From the NCBI RefSeq assembly GCF_009749405.1, contig NZ_WBIQ01000005.1, forward strand, positions 399,377 to 463,376: 64,000 nt of DNA, read 5' to 3'. A program made the position numbers and the translations under genes. Shown piece by piece: positions 45,648 through 53,870 of the stretch (position 1 is its first letter; every line of letters starts with the position of its first letter). The notes below the pieces were generated by a model, which saw only the letters and a program-made list of their open reading frames with translations, had not been told where the DNA came from and did not search any database. The stretch comes from Agromyces lapidis. Its GTDB lineage: Bacteria; Actinomycetota; Actinomycetes; Actinomycetales; Microbacteriaceae.

Positions 45648-45653
45648 TAGGCT
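45648..45653 (+). promoter_or_regulatory. Leaderless-type -10 element (TAGGCT) before the M20 gene
   Basis: TAGGCT lies 6 bases before ATG 45660 and no ribosome site is present, so a leaderless transcript is expected. Confidence 0.5.
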
Positions 45654-45659
45654 GACGGC

Positions 45660-46889
45660 ATGCCTCTCGACCTCGGTGCCGTCTACCGCGACCTGCACGC
45701 CAACCCCGAGCTGTCCTTCCAGGAGCACCGCACCGCCGGTCTCGTCGCCGAGATCCTGACCTCGCTCGAGCTCGAGGTGACGACCGGCATCGGCGGCACC
45801 GGTGTCACCGGGGTGCTGGCGAACGGCCCCGGGCCGACGGTGCTGCTGCGCGCCGACATGGACGGCCTGCCCGTGCTCGAGGCGACGGGACTGCCGTACG
45901 CGAGCACGGCACGATCGACCGACCCCGACGGCAACGACGTGCCGGTGATGCACGCGTGCGGACACGACGTGCACGTGACGTGCCTGCTCGGGGCGACCGA
46001 ACGCCTCGTCGCCGACCGTGCGGCCTGGTCGGGCACGCTCGTCGTGCTCTTCCAGCCTGCCGAGGAGCAGGGCGGCGGGGCCGAGGCGATGGTAGCCGAC
46101 GGGCTCTACGACCGCGTGCCCGCCCCCGACGTCGTGCTCGGCCAGCACGTCGCACCCCTGCCCGCCGGCTTCGTCGGACTGCGGCCGGGCCCTGCAATGG
46201 CCGCGGCCGACTCGCTCTCGGTGCTGGTGCACGGCACGGGCGGGCACGGATCCCGGCCCGAGGCGACCGTCGACCCGGTGCTGCTCGCCGCCGCCATCAC
46301 GGTACGGCTCCAGGGCATCGTGGCCCGCGAGATCGCGGCCACCGACGCGGCGGTGGTGACGGTCGGGCAGCTGCACGCCGGCACGAAGAACAACATCATC
46401 CCGGCGGAGGCGAAGCTCGGCCTCAGCGTGCGCACCTTCGACGAATCCGTGCGCGAGAAGGTGGTCGCCGCGATCGAGCGCATCGCCAAGGGCGAGGCGA
46501 CCGCCTCGGGTGCGCCGCGCGAGCCCGAGCTCGTGTTCGAGGAGCGCTTCCCGCTCACCGTCAACGAGCCGGCCGCGTCCGAGCGCACCGCCGCCGCCCT
46601 TCGCGGGGCGCTCGGAGAGCAGCGCGTGTTCGACCCGGGCGTCGTCTCGGGCAGCGAGGACGTCGGGGTGCTCGCGACCGCGGCCGGCGCACCGCTCGTG
46701 TACTGGCTCCTCGGCGGGTTCGACCCGGCTCGCTTCGACCCCGCGGCGCTCGCCGCCGGGCGTCTGCCCGACGACCTGCCCTCGAATCACTCCCCGCACT
46801 TCGCGCCGGTGATCGATCCCACGCTCGAGGTCGGGGTGACGGCGCTCGTCGCCGCGGCCCGCGAGTGGCTCGGAGCCGGCGCGGCCTGA
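45660..46889 (+). CDS. M20-family amidohydrolase (N-acyl amino acid/hippurate hydrolase type)
   Basis: A 409-residue metallohydrolase. N-terminal LHANPELSFQEHRTAGLVA, then TVLLRADMDGLPV, PVMHACGHDVHVTCLLGA and VVLFQPAEEQGGGAEAMV give the metal-binding pattern of the M20D group (IAL/HipO-like); KNNIIPAEAKLGLSVRTFD marks the dimerisation domain. Such enzymes cleave N-acyl amino acids such as hippurate, or indole-amino acid conjugates. No signal peptide. It follows the second LacI gene by 48 bases but has its own promoter-like hexamer. Confidence 0.9.
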   Translation: MPLDLGAVYRDLHANPELSFQEHRTAGLVAEILTSLELEVTTGIGGTGVTGVLANGPGPTVLLRADMDGLPVLEATGLPYASTARSTDPDGNDVPVMHACGHDVHVTCLLGATERLVADRAAWSGTLVVLFQPAEEQGGGAEAMVADGLYDRVPAPDVVLGQHVAPLPAGFVGLRPGPAMAAADSLSVLVHGTGGHGSRPEATVDPVLLAAAITVRLQGIVAREIAATDAAVVTVGQLHAGTKNNIIPAEAKLGLSVRTFDESVREKVVAAIERIAKGEATASGAPREPELVFEERFPLTVNEPAASERTAAALRGALGEQRVFDPGVVSGSEDVGVLATAAGAPLVYWLLGGFDPARFDPAALAAGRLPDDLPSNHSPHFAPVIDPTLEVGVTALVAAAREWLGAGAA

Positions 46890-46903
46890 GGTGCGGCCGG
46901 CGC

Positions 46904-48244
46904 TCAGTCGGGAGCGCCGGTGACCATCCAGCGGTCGCCCCGCGCACGCAGCCCGAGGGTCACCGCGCGCGCCGCGAGGTAGCCGATGGCGAACGCCGCC
47001 ATGAGCCAGGCGGGTCCGGCCGCGCCCGGCGGGGCGATCGCTACGACGCCGAGCGCGAGCGGCACGAAGGCGGCGAGGTTCACGAGACCCGTCCAGGCGA
47101 GGTAGCGGGCGTCGCCCGCGCCGATGAGCACCCCGTCGAGCACGAAGACGAGGCCGCCGAGCGGTGCCGAGAGGCCGAGCACGACGAATGCGGGCGGCAG
47201 CAGGGCGGCCACCTCGGCGGAGCTCGTGAAGAGGCCGGGCAGCACCCACGCCGTCGCGATGAGGATCGCACCGAGGACGGCGCCCGCGCCGACGCCCCAC
47301 TCGACGCAGCGGCGCAGGATCTGCCGCACGACGACGACGTCGCCGACGCCGAGCCCGCGCCCGATGAGCGCCTGCGCGGCGATCGCGAGGGCGTCGAGCG
47401 CGAAGCCGAGGGTGAAGTAGATCGTCATCGCGACCTGGAACGCCGCCAGCTCGTTCGAGCCGAGCGAGGTCGCCGCCCAGGTCGCGAGCAGCAGCGCGAC
47501 GCGCAGGCTCGCGGTGCGCAGCAGCAGCCAGCCGCCCGACGCGGCGCCCCGCAGCACCCCGGCGTGGTGCGGCCACGGGCTCGCCCCGGCGCGCGCAGCA
47601 TGACGCGCGACGACGACGAGGTACACCGCGACCATGCCCCACTGGGCGACGACGGTGCCGACGGCCGAGCCGGCGATGCCCCACCCGGCGACGTAGATGA
47701 ACACGTAGTTCAGCACGATGTTGACGGCGAAGCCGATGCTCGCCACCCAGAGCGGCGTGCGCGTGTCCTGCAGGCCGCGCAGCAGGCCCGTCGCGGCGAA
47801 CACGACGAGCATCGCCGGCAGCCCCGCCATCGAGATCGAGAGGTAGACGGATGCCTCGGCGGCGACCTCGTTCGCCGCCCCGAAGAGCGAGACGAGCCAG
47901 GGCGCCGCGAACCAGCCGGCGACGGCGAGCACGACGCCGATGCCGAGCGCGAGCCAGAGCCCGTCGATGCCCGCAGCGACCGCGCCTCGCAGATCGCCGG
48001 TGCCGACCCGCCGGGCGACCGCCGGGGTCGTCGCGTAAGCGAGGAACACCATGAGGCCGATGATCGTCTGCAGCACGGCGCTCGCGAGCCCGAGGCCCGC
48101 GAGCGGCGTCGCGCCGAGGTGCCCGACCATCGCGGTGTCGGCGAGCAGGAAGAGCGGTTCGGCGATGAGCGCGCCGAGCGCGGGCACCGCGAGCCGCAGG
48201 ATGTCTCTATCGACGGTGCGGGGCGAGGGCGTCTCGGTGCTCAT
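46904..48244 (-). CDS. MATE-family efflux transporter (DinF-like)
   Basis: A 446-residue protein with about 12 hydrophobic helices in two homologous halves. The N-terminus DILRLAVPALGALIAEPLFLLADTAMVGHLGATPLAGLGLAS is diagnostic for MATE/DinF proteins, and GLLRGLQDTRTPLWVA and ADALAIAAQALIGRG-type loops follow. It likely exports cationic small molecules using Na+ or H+. The start is ATG 48244; AGGAGC just upstream may be its ribosome site. The yccF-type gene lies 89 bases upstream on the same strand, and it may share its transcript. Convergent with the M20 gene, 14 bases apart. Confidence 0.92.
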   Translation of the reverse strand: MSTETPSPRTVDRDILRLAVPALGALIAEPLFLLADTAMVGHLGATPLAGLGLASAVLQTIIGLMVFLAYATTPAVARRVGTGDLRGAVAAGIDGLWLALGIGVVLAVAGWFAAPWLVSLFGAANEVAAEASVYLSISMAGLPAMLVVFAATGLLRGLQDTRTPLWVASIGFAVNIVLNYVFIYVAGWGIAGSAVGTVVAQWGMVAVYLVVVARHAARAGASPWPHHAGVLRGAASGGWLLLRTASLRVALLLATWAATSLGSNELAAFQVAMTIYFTLGFALDALAIAAQALIGRGLGVGDVVVVRQILRRCVEWGVGAGAVLGAILIATAWVLPGLFTSSAEVAALLPPAFVVLGLSAPLGGLVFVLDGVLIGAGDARYLAWTGLVNLAAFVPLALGVVAIAPPGAAGPAWLMAAFAIGYLAARAVTLGLRARGDRWMVTGAPD

Positions 48245-48333
48245 GCTCCTAGCAGCCTAGGGGCGCCCGCAGACCGGTCGCCGACCGTGCGTCGAGCACC
48301 GCGCGACCGCGCCACTCGGGCGGCGGCGTGACG

Positions 48334-48705
48334 TCAGGCGTCGACGATCTCCTTGCCGAGCGGCGCGAGCGACACCGGCACCAGCTTGAAGTTCGCGATG
48401 CCGAGCGGGATTCCGATGATCGTGATGCAGAGCAGCACGCCGGCGACGAGATGCTCGAGAGCGAGCCACCAGCCGGCGAGGATCACCCAGATGATGTTGC
48501 CGATGAACGACCAGGCGCCCGAGGTCGGCTTCTGCACGACGGTGCGGCCGAACGGCCAGAGCGCGTACCCGGCGATGCGGAACGAGGCGATGCCCCAGGG
48601 GATCGTCACGATGAGGATGCACATGACGACGCCTGCGAGCACGTAGCCGAGGAACAGCCAGATGCCCGAGAGCACCAGCCAGATGATATTGAGGAGCGTG
48701 TTCAT
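48334..48705 (-). CDS. yccF: YccF-domain inner-membrane protein
   Basis: A 123-residue protein from ATG 48705 with GGAGG 4 bases upstream. It contains two copies of the YccF repeat: LLNIIWLVLSGIWLFLGYVLAG...CILIVTIPWGIASFRIAGYALWPFG and FIGNIIWVILAGWWLALEHLVAG...CITIIGIPLGIANFKL, each with two hydrophobic helices. The family is widespread and uncharacterised. Its start is 42 bases from the divergent TrkH/KtrB start. Confidence 0.88.
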   Translation of the reverse strand: MNTLLNIIWLVLSGIWLFLGYVLAGVVMCILIVTIPWGIASFRIAGYALWPFGRTVVQKPTSGAWSFIGNIIWVILAGWWLALEHLVAGVLLCITIIGIPLGIANFKLVPVSLAPLGKEIVDA

Positions 48706-48734
48706 GTCGCCTCCATCCAAGCACGCCGACCGTC

Positions 48735-48740
48735 TAGAGT
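48735..48740 (+). promoter_or_regulatory. Leaderless-type -10 element (TAGAGT) before the potassium-uptake operon
   Basis: TAGAGT ends 7 bases before GTG 48748, with no clear ribosome site, suggesting the potassium-uptake transcript is leaderless. Confidence 0.5.
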
Positions 48741-48747
48741 ACGTGGG

Positions 48748-50124
48748 GTGACCACTGGCACGTCGACGACGGCGAAGCGGCGGCGGCTCCGACGAGGCGC
48801 CTTCCGACTGCACCCGGCGCAGGTCGTGGTCGCGGGCTTCGCAGCGGCCGTGGCGGTCGGAACCGCGCTGCTCATGCTGCCGATCTCGAAGGCCGGCCCG
48901 GGAGGCGCCGGGCTCGTCGACGCCCTCTTCACGGCGACCTCGGCGGTCTGCGTGACGGGGCTCACGGTCGTCGACACCGTGACGTACTGGACGCCCTTCG
49001 GGCAGGTCGTGATCCTGCTGCTCATCCAGCTCGGCGGCCTCGGCATCATGATCTTCGCCGCGCTCATCGGGCTCGTGCTCGCACGCAAGCTCTCGGTCCG
49101 CGCCAGGCTCAACACGGCGGCCGAGGCGAAGGCGGTGGGCTTCGACGACGTGCGCGGGCTCGTGCGCGGCATCGTGCTCATCTCGCTCGCCATCGAGGCC
49201 GGCACCTTCGTGCTGCTCTTCCTCCGGTTCCTCCTCGGCTACGGGTACGACCTCGGCGAGGCCGTGTGGCACGGTGCCTTCCATGCGGTCTCGTCCTTCA
49301 ACAACGCGGGGTTCGCGCTCTACTCCGACAACCTGATGGGCTTCGTGAGCGACCCGTTCATCTGCCTGCCGATCGCGGCGGCGATCATTCTCGGCGGGCT
49401 GGGGTTCCCCGTGATCATGCAGCTGCGGAAGGAGTTCACGAAGCCGCTGCACTGGTCGATGAACACGAAGCTCGTGCTCTGGGGCACCGTGGTCCTGCTC
49501 GTGGCCGGCACGGTGTACATCACCGTCATCGAGTGGGACAACCCGAAGACGCTCGGCGCGCTCGACCCGGCCGCCCGGGTGCTGACCGGCTTCTTCCACT
49601 CGGTGCAGACCCGCACCGCCGGCTTCAACGCGCTCGACATCGGCGCGATGCACGACGAGACCTGGCTCGGCATGGACGTGCTCATGTTCATCGGCGGCGG
49701 CCCCGCCGGAACCGCGGGCGGCATCAAGGTCACCACGTTCGCCGTGCTCTTCTTCATCATGATGACCGAGCTGCGCGGCGAAGGGGCCGTGAACATCTTC
49801 GGCAAGCGGCTCTCCCGCGCGGTGCACCGTCAGGCCATCACGGTCGTGCTCATCGCCGTCGCCGCAGTCCTCACGGCGACCGTCGCGCTCATGCTGCTGT
49901 CGGGCGAGGATCTCGACCGCATGCTCTTCGAGGCCGTCTCGGCCTTCGGCACCGTGGGACTGTCCACGGGCGTCACCCCCGGTCTCCCGGATCCTGCGAA
50001 GCTCGTACTCGTGCTCCTGATGTTCATCGGGCGCCTCGGGCCGTTGACGCTCGGCACGGCGATCGCACTCCGCGAGCGTCGCATCCTCTACGAGTACCCG
50101 AAGGAAAGGCCGGCAATTGGCTAG
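48748..50124 (+). CDS. Potassium-uptake membrane protein, TrkH/KtrB family
   Basis: A 458-residue protein starting at GTG 48748 after a basic N-terminus (KRRRLRRG). Four pore-loop motifs of the Ktr/Trk superfamily are visible: ATSAVCVTGLTVVDT, VSSFNNAGFALY, QTRTAGFNALDIG and SAFGTVGLSTGVTPG. These form the K+ filter; K+ uptake is driven by membrane potential or Na+. The cytoplasmic gating partner is encoded next, overlapping by 8 bases. KtrB-like length; a basic C-terminal tail. Confidence 0.93.
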   Translation: MTTGTSTTAKRRRLRRGAFRLHPAQVVVAGFAAAVAVGTALLMLPISKAGPGGAGLVDALFTATSAVCVTGLTVVDTVTYWTPFGQVVILLLIQLGGLGIMIFAALIGLVLARKLSVRARLNTAAEAKAVGFDDVRGLVRGIVLISLAIEAGTFVLLFLRFLLGYGYDLGEAVWHGAFHAVSSFNNAGFALYSDNLMGFVSDPFICLPIAAAIILGGLGFPVIMQLRKEFTKPLHWSMNTKLVLWGTVVLLVAGTVYITVIEWDNPKTLGALDPAARVLTGFFHSVQTRTAGFNALDIGAMHDETWLGMDVLMFIGGGPAGTAGGIKVTTFAVLFFIMMTELRGEGAVNIFGKRLSRAVHRQAITVVLIAVAAVLTATVALMLLSGEDLDRMLFEAVSAFGTVGLSTGVTPGLPDPAKLVLVLLMFIGRLGPLTLGTAIALRERRILYEYPKERPAIG

Positions 50125-50815
50125 ACTCCCGTTCTTCGGCGGCGACACGGGTCGCCGCATCGCCGAGGCCGACTCGGTCGCCGTCATCGGACTCGGGCGC
50201 TTCGGCAGTTCGCTCGCCCTCGAGCTCATGGCAGCAGGCACCGAGGTGCTCGGCATCGACGTCGACGAGGACCTGGTGCAGGCCCTGAACGGCCGGCTCA
50301 CCCAGGTCGTGCGCGCCGACTCCACCAACGAGGAGGCGCTGCGCCAGCTCGCCGTCGACGAGTTCGACCGCGTGGTCGTCGCGATCGGCGGCGAGATCTC
50401 GGCCTCGATCCTCACCTGCTCGGTGCTGCTCGGCATGGGCATCCCCGTGATCTGGGCGAAGGTCGCCGACGACCGGCACGGGCTCATCCTCGAGCAGCTC
50501 GGCGTGCACCACGTCATCTACCCCGAGAAGGAGATGGGCCGTCGGGTCGCGCATCTCGTGCGAGGCGCGGCGCTCGACTACATCGAGGTCGATCCGGGCT
50601 ACGCGCTCGTGAAGGCGTCGGCCCCCGTGATGCTCGTCGGCAAGCGCCTCGGCGACACCGGGCTGCGCGTCGCCTACGACGTCACCGTCGCCGCGTTCAA
50701 GCGCGCCGACGGGGAGTGGCGGAACGCCGATGCCGACACGGTGCTGCACACGGGCGACACCATCCTCGTCGTCGGTCCGACCGCCAGCGCCGAGAGCTTC
50801 GCGCAGCTGCGCTGA
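50117..50815 (+). CDS. Potassium-uptake regulatory protein, TrkA/KtrA family
   Basis: A 232-residue cytoplasmic protein from TTG 50117, chosen because AAGGAAAGG lies about 7 bases upstream and it overlaps the KtrB-type stop by 8 bases. The RCK_N Rossmann domain begins VAVIGLGRFGSSLALELMAAGTEVLGIDVDEDLV (GxGxxG at the start); the RCK_C domain covers about residues 145-225. It binds NAD(H)/ATP and gates the membrane subunit. Together with the preceding gene it forms a two-gene uptake system. Confidence 0.93.
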   Translation: MARLPFFGGDTGRRIAEADSVAVIGLGRFGSSLALELMAAGTEVLGIDVDEDLVQALNGRLTQVVRADSTNEEALRQLAVDEFDRVVVAIGGEISASILTCSVLLGMGIPVIWAKVADDRHGLILEQLGVHHVIYPEKEMGRRVAHLVRGAALDYIEVDPGYALVKASAPVMLVGKRLGDTGLRVAYDVTVAAFKRADGEWRNADADTVLHTGDTILVVGPTASAESFAQLR

Positions 50816-50855
50816 GAGTTCGATGGGCCGAGTGGGCCGCAGCAGACGCGCGGCC

Positions 50856-50861
50856 TAGGCT
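50856..50861 (+). promoter_or_regulatory. Leaderless-type -10 element (TAGGCT) before the M13 peptidase gene
   Basis: TAGGCT ends 6 bases before ATG 50868. GGGAGG fills the gap, too close to the ATG to act as a normal ribosome site. Confidence 0.5.
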
Positions 50862-50867
50862 GGGAGG

Positions 50868-52856
50868 ATGACCGACGTCGCGCTCCCCTCCGGAATCAAG
50901 CAGGACGAACTCGATACGGCGGTGCGTCCGCAGGACGACCTCTTCCGCCACGTGAACGGCGCCTGGATCGAACGCACCGAGATCCCGGCCGACAAGGCGC
51001 GCTTCGGCTCCTTCATCGAGCTGCACGAAGAAGCCGAGCAGGCGGTGCGCGACATCATCCACGAGTCGCAGGAGGCCGCGCCCGGCACGGAGGCGCGCAA
51101 GGTCGGCGACCTCTTCTCGAGCTTCATGAACGAGGAGCGCGCCGAGCTCCTCGGCGTCACGCCCATCGCCGGCCAGCTCGTCGACGTCTCGCTCGTGAGC
51201 TCGGTGCCGAGCCTGCTCGAGACCCTCGGCCGGCTCGAACGCCAGGGCGTCGCGGGCTTCGCCCAGCTCTACGTCGACAACGATCCGGGCGACCCCGAGC
51301 GCTATCTCGTCTTCGTCGAGCAGGGCGGCATCGGCCTGCCCGACGAGAGCTACTTCCGCGAGGAGCGCTTCGAGAGCGTTCGCGAGGCGTACCGCTCGCA
51401 CCTCGAGCGGATGCTCCGGCTCGCGCAGCTCGACGAACCGGCCGAGCGGGCGGCCCGCGTGTTCGAGCTCGAGTCCGCGATCGCGGCCGCGCACTGGAGC
51501 AACGTGGAGTCCCGCGACAGCGAGAAGACCTACAACCTGAAGTCCTGGCAGGGCGTCGTCGACGAGGCATCCGTCGACCTCGCGATCTGGCGCGACGCGA
51601 TGGGAGTGCCCCCGCGCGCCTTCGACGAGCTCGTGGTCCGCCAGCCCTCGTTCCTCGCGGGGCTCGGCGCCCTGCTCACCGACGAGCACCTCGCCGCCTG
51701 GAAGGACTGGCTCGCCTGGCAGGTCGTGCGCTCGAACGCGGCGTACCTCTCGAGCGATCTCGTCGAGGCGAACTTCGACTTCTACGGCCGCACCCTCACC
51801 GGCACCCCGCAGATGCGCGAGCGGTGGAAGCGCGGCGTCTCGCTCGTCGAGGGCGCGATGGGCGAGGCGGTCGGCCGCATCTACGTCGAGCGGCACTTCC
51901 CGCCCGCCGCGAAGGAGGCGATGGACGAGCTCGTCGCGAACCTCGTGCTCGCGTACCGCGAGTCGATCGAGGCGCTCGACTGGATGGGCGAGGCGACGAA
52001 GACGAAGGCGCTCGACAAGCTCGAGAAGTTCACGCCGAAGATCGGGTACCCCGTGAAGTGGCGCGACTACTCGGTGCTCGAGATCACGTCCGACGATCTC
52101 GTCGGCAACGTGCGCGCGACCGCCGAGTTCGAGTTCAACCGCGAGCTCGGCAAGATCGGCAAGCCGATCGACCGCGACGAGTGGTTCATGACGCCGCAGA
52201 CGATCAACGCGTACTACAACCCGGGCTTCAACGAGATCGTGTTCCCCGCGGCGATCCTGCAGTACCCGTTCTTCGACGCCGAGCGCGACGCGGCCGCGAA
52301 CTACGGCGCGATCGGCGCGGTCATCGGGCACGAGATCGGGCACGGCTTCGACGACCAGGGCTCGAAGTACGACGGCGACGGACGTCTCACCGACTGGTGG
52401 ACGGCCGACGACCGCGCCGCCTTCGAGGCGCGCACGAAGGCGCTCATCGAGCAGTACGACGCGCTCGTCCCGGCGCAGCTGCAGACCGAGGATGCCGGGG
52501 ACGACGAGCCGCACGTGAACGGCGCCCTCACGATCGGCGAGAACATCGGCGACCTCGGCGGGCTCGCCATCGCCTGGAAGGCCTACGTGCTGTCGCAGGG
52601 CGGCAGCGTCGAGCAGGCGCCCGTGATCGACGGGCTCACCCCGGCGCAGCGGTTCTTCCTGTCGTGGGCGCAGGCCTGGCAGATGAAGGGCCGCGACGAA
52701 GAGGTGGTGCGTCTGCTCGCGATCGACCCGCACTCGCCGAACGAGTTCCGGTGCAACCAGATCGTCCGCAACATCGATGAGTTCTACACTGGCTTCGGAG
52801 TGACTGCCGACGACGCCCTCTGGCTCGACCCTGCCGAGCGGGTGACGATCTGGTAA
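50868..52856 (+). CDS. M13-family metallopeptidase (PepO/neprilysin type)
   Basis: A 662-residue peptidase. The zinc motif is VIGHEIGHGFDDQGSKYD (HEIGH near residue 490), the second zinc ligand is in ENIGDLGGLAIAWKAY, and FRCNQIVRNIDEFYTGFGV closes the catalytic domain, ending in W as in the family. The N-terminal half is the helical M13_N domain (DDLFRHVNGAWIERTEIP). No signal peptide: it is a cytoplasmic oligopeptidase, like actinobacterial PepO. The start ATG 50868 has TAGGCT 6 bases upstream, and GGGAGG immediately adjoins it. Confidence 0.94.
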   Translation: MTDVALPSGIKQDELDTAVRPQDDLFRHVNGAWIERTEIPADKARFGSFIELHEEAEQAVRDIIHESQEAAPGTEARKVGDLFSSFMNEERAELLGVTPIAGQLVDVSLVSSVPSLLETLGRLERQGVAGFAQLYVDNDPGDPERYLVFVEQGGIGLPDESYFREERFESVREAYRSHLERMLRLAQLDEPAERAARVFELESAIAAAHWSNVESRDSEKTYNLKSWQGVVDEASVDLAIWRDAMGVPPRAFDELVVRQPSFLAGLGALLTDEHLAAWKDWLAWQVVRSNAAYLSSDLVEANFDFYGRTLTGTPQMRERWKRGVSLVEGAMGEAVGRIYVERHFPPAAKEAMDELVANLVLAYRESIEALDWMGEATKTKALDKLEKFTPKIGYPVKWRDYSVLEITSDDLVGNVRATAEFEFNRELGKIGKPIDRDEWFMTPQTINAYYNPGFNEIVFPAAILQYPFFDAERDAAANYGAIGAVIGHEIGHGFDDQGSKYDGDGRLTDWWTADDRAAFEARTKALIEQYDALVPAQLQTEDAGDDEPHVNGALTIGENIGDLGGLAIAWKAYVLSQGGSVEQAPVIDGLTPAQRFFLSWAQAWQMKGRDEEVVRLLAIDPHSPNEFRCNQIVRNIDEFYTGFGVTADDALWLDPAERVTIW

Positions 52857-52909
52857 TCACCGATCCGAAGTCCGAGTATCCGAACAACTCGTGCGCGCCG
52901 CAGCCCGCG

Positions 52910-53860
52910 GTGGGGGAGCGCCGACCGTCTGAGGAAGAGCGTGCAAGCACCGTGGTGACGTCGTCGCAGGGATCCGAGCGACGTGCACGTCATGCCGATC
53001 TGCGCAAGGGCAAGCACCGCACCGAGGAGCCCAACGAGAACTTCGCCCGCGGCTTCGCGGCGCTCGGCGAGCTCGCGCTCGCCGGCGTGCAGGTGTCGGC
53101 CCGGGCGACCGACCTCGCGACCGGCAAGGTGCTGTTCTCGGTCGACGACCACGTCGTGATGCCGACGGCGTCGATCGGCAAGGTGCTGCTGCTCGTCGAG
53201 GTCGCCTCGCGACTCGTCGGCGCGAGCGCCGAGTCGTTCACCGTGCTCGACCGGGCGCCGCGCGACGCCGTCGGCGATTCGGGCATCTGGCAGCACCTCC
53301 AGTCGCCGTCGCTGCCGATCGCCGACCTCGCCGCGCTCATCGGCGCGACCAGCGACAACCTCGCCACGAACGTGCTGATCCGCCACATCGGGCTCGAGGC
53401 CGTGCGCGCCCGCACCGAGACGCTCGGGCTCACCCGCACCGCGCTCCTCGACCTCGTGCGCGACCACCGCGGCCCCGACGACGCCCCGCAGCTCTCGATC
53501 GGCTCGGCGAAAGAACTGACCTGGCTCTTCGCCTCCCTCGCGCGCGGCGAGATCGTCTCGCCCGAGGTGTCGCAGCGCGTCGTCGGCTGGCTCTCGCTCA
53601 ACGCCGACCTCTCGATGGTCGCGTCGGCGTTCGGGCTCGACCCGCTCGCGCACCGCTCGCCCGACCACGGCCTGCTGCTCATGAACAAGACCGGCACCGA
53701 CGGCGGGGTGCGCAGCGAGGTCGGCGTGCTGCGCGGCCCGCGGGCGAGCGTCGCCTATGCGGTGTCGATGTACTACGCCGACACGATGCTCTCGTCGCGG
53801 TTGGCGGTGCTCGACGGCATGCGCCAGGTCGGCCTCGACCTGCTCGAGTTCGTGCACTGA
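52910..53860 (+). CDS. Serine hydrolase with class A beta-lactamase fold
   Basis: About 316 residues from GTG 52910; GTG 52952 or 52955 would remove 14-15 residues, and no start has a good ribosome site. The three penicillin-recognising motifs are present in order: S-x-x-K in MPTASIGKVLLLVE, S-D-N in GATSDNLATNVL, and K-T-G in LLMNKTGTDGGVRSE. A class A-like E region (omega loop glutamate) is not clear. Signal peptide absent: the N-terminus is charged (RRARHADLRKGKHRTEEP), so it may be cytoplasmic, unlike true beta-lactamases. It could be an esterase or peptidase. It follows the M13 gene by about 53 bases and converges with the alpha/beta hydrolase gene. Confidence 0.82.
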   Translation: MGERRPSEEERASTVVTSSQGSERRARHADLRKGKHRTEEPNENFARGFAALGELALAGVQVSARATDLATGKVLFSVDDHVVMPTASIGKVLLLVEVASRLVGASAESFTVLDRAPRDAVGDSGIWQHLQSPSLPIADLAALIGATSDNLATNVLIRHIGLEAVRARTETLGLTRTALLDLVRDHRGPDDAPQLSIGSAKELTWLFASLARGEIVSPEVSQRVVGWLSLNADLSMVASAFGLDPLAHRSPDHGLLLMNKTGTDGGVRSEVGVLRGPRASVAYAVSMYYADTMLSSRLAVLDGMRQVGLDLLEFVH

Positions 53861-53870
53861 GCCCGGCCGC

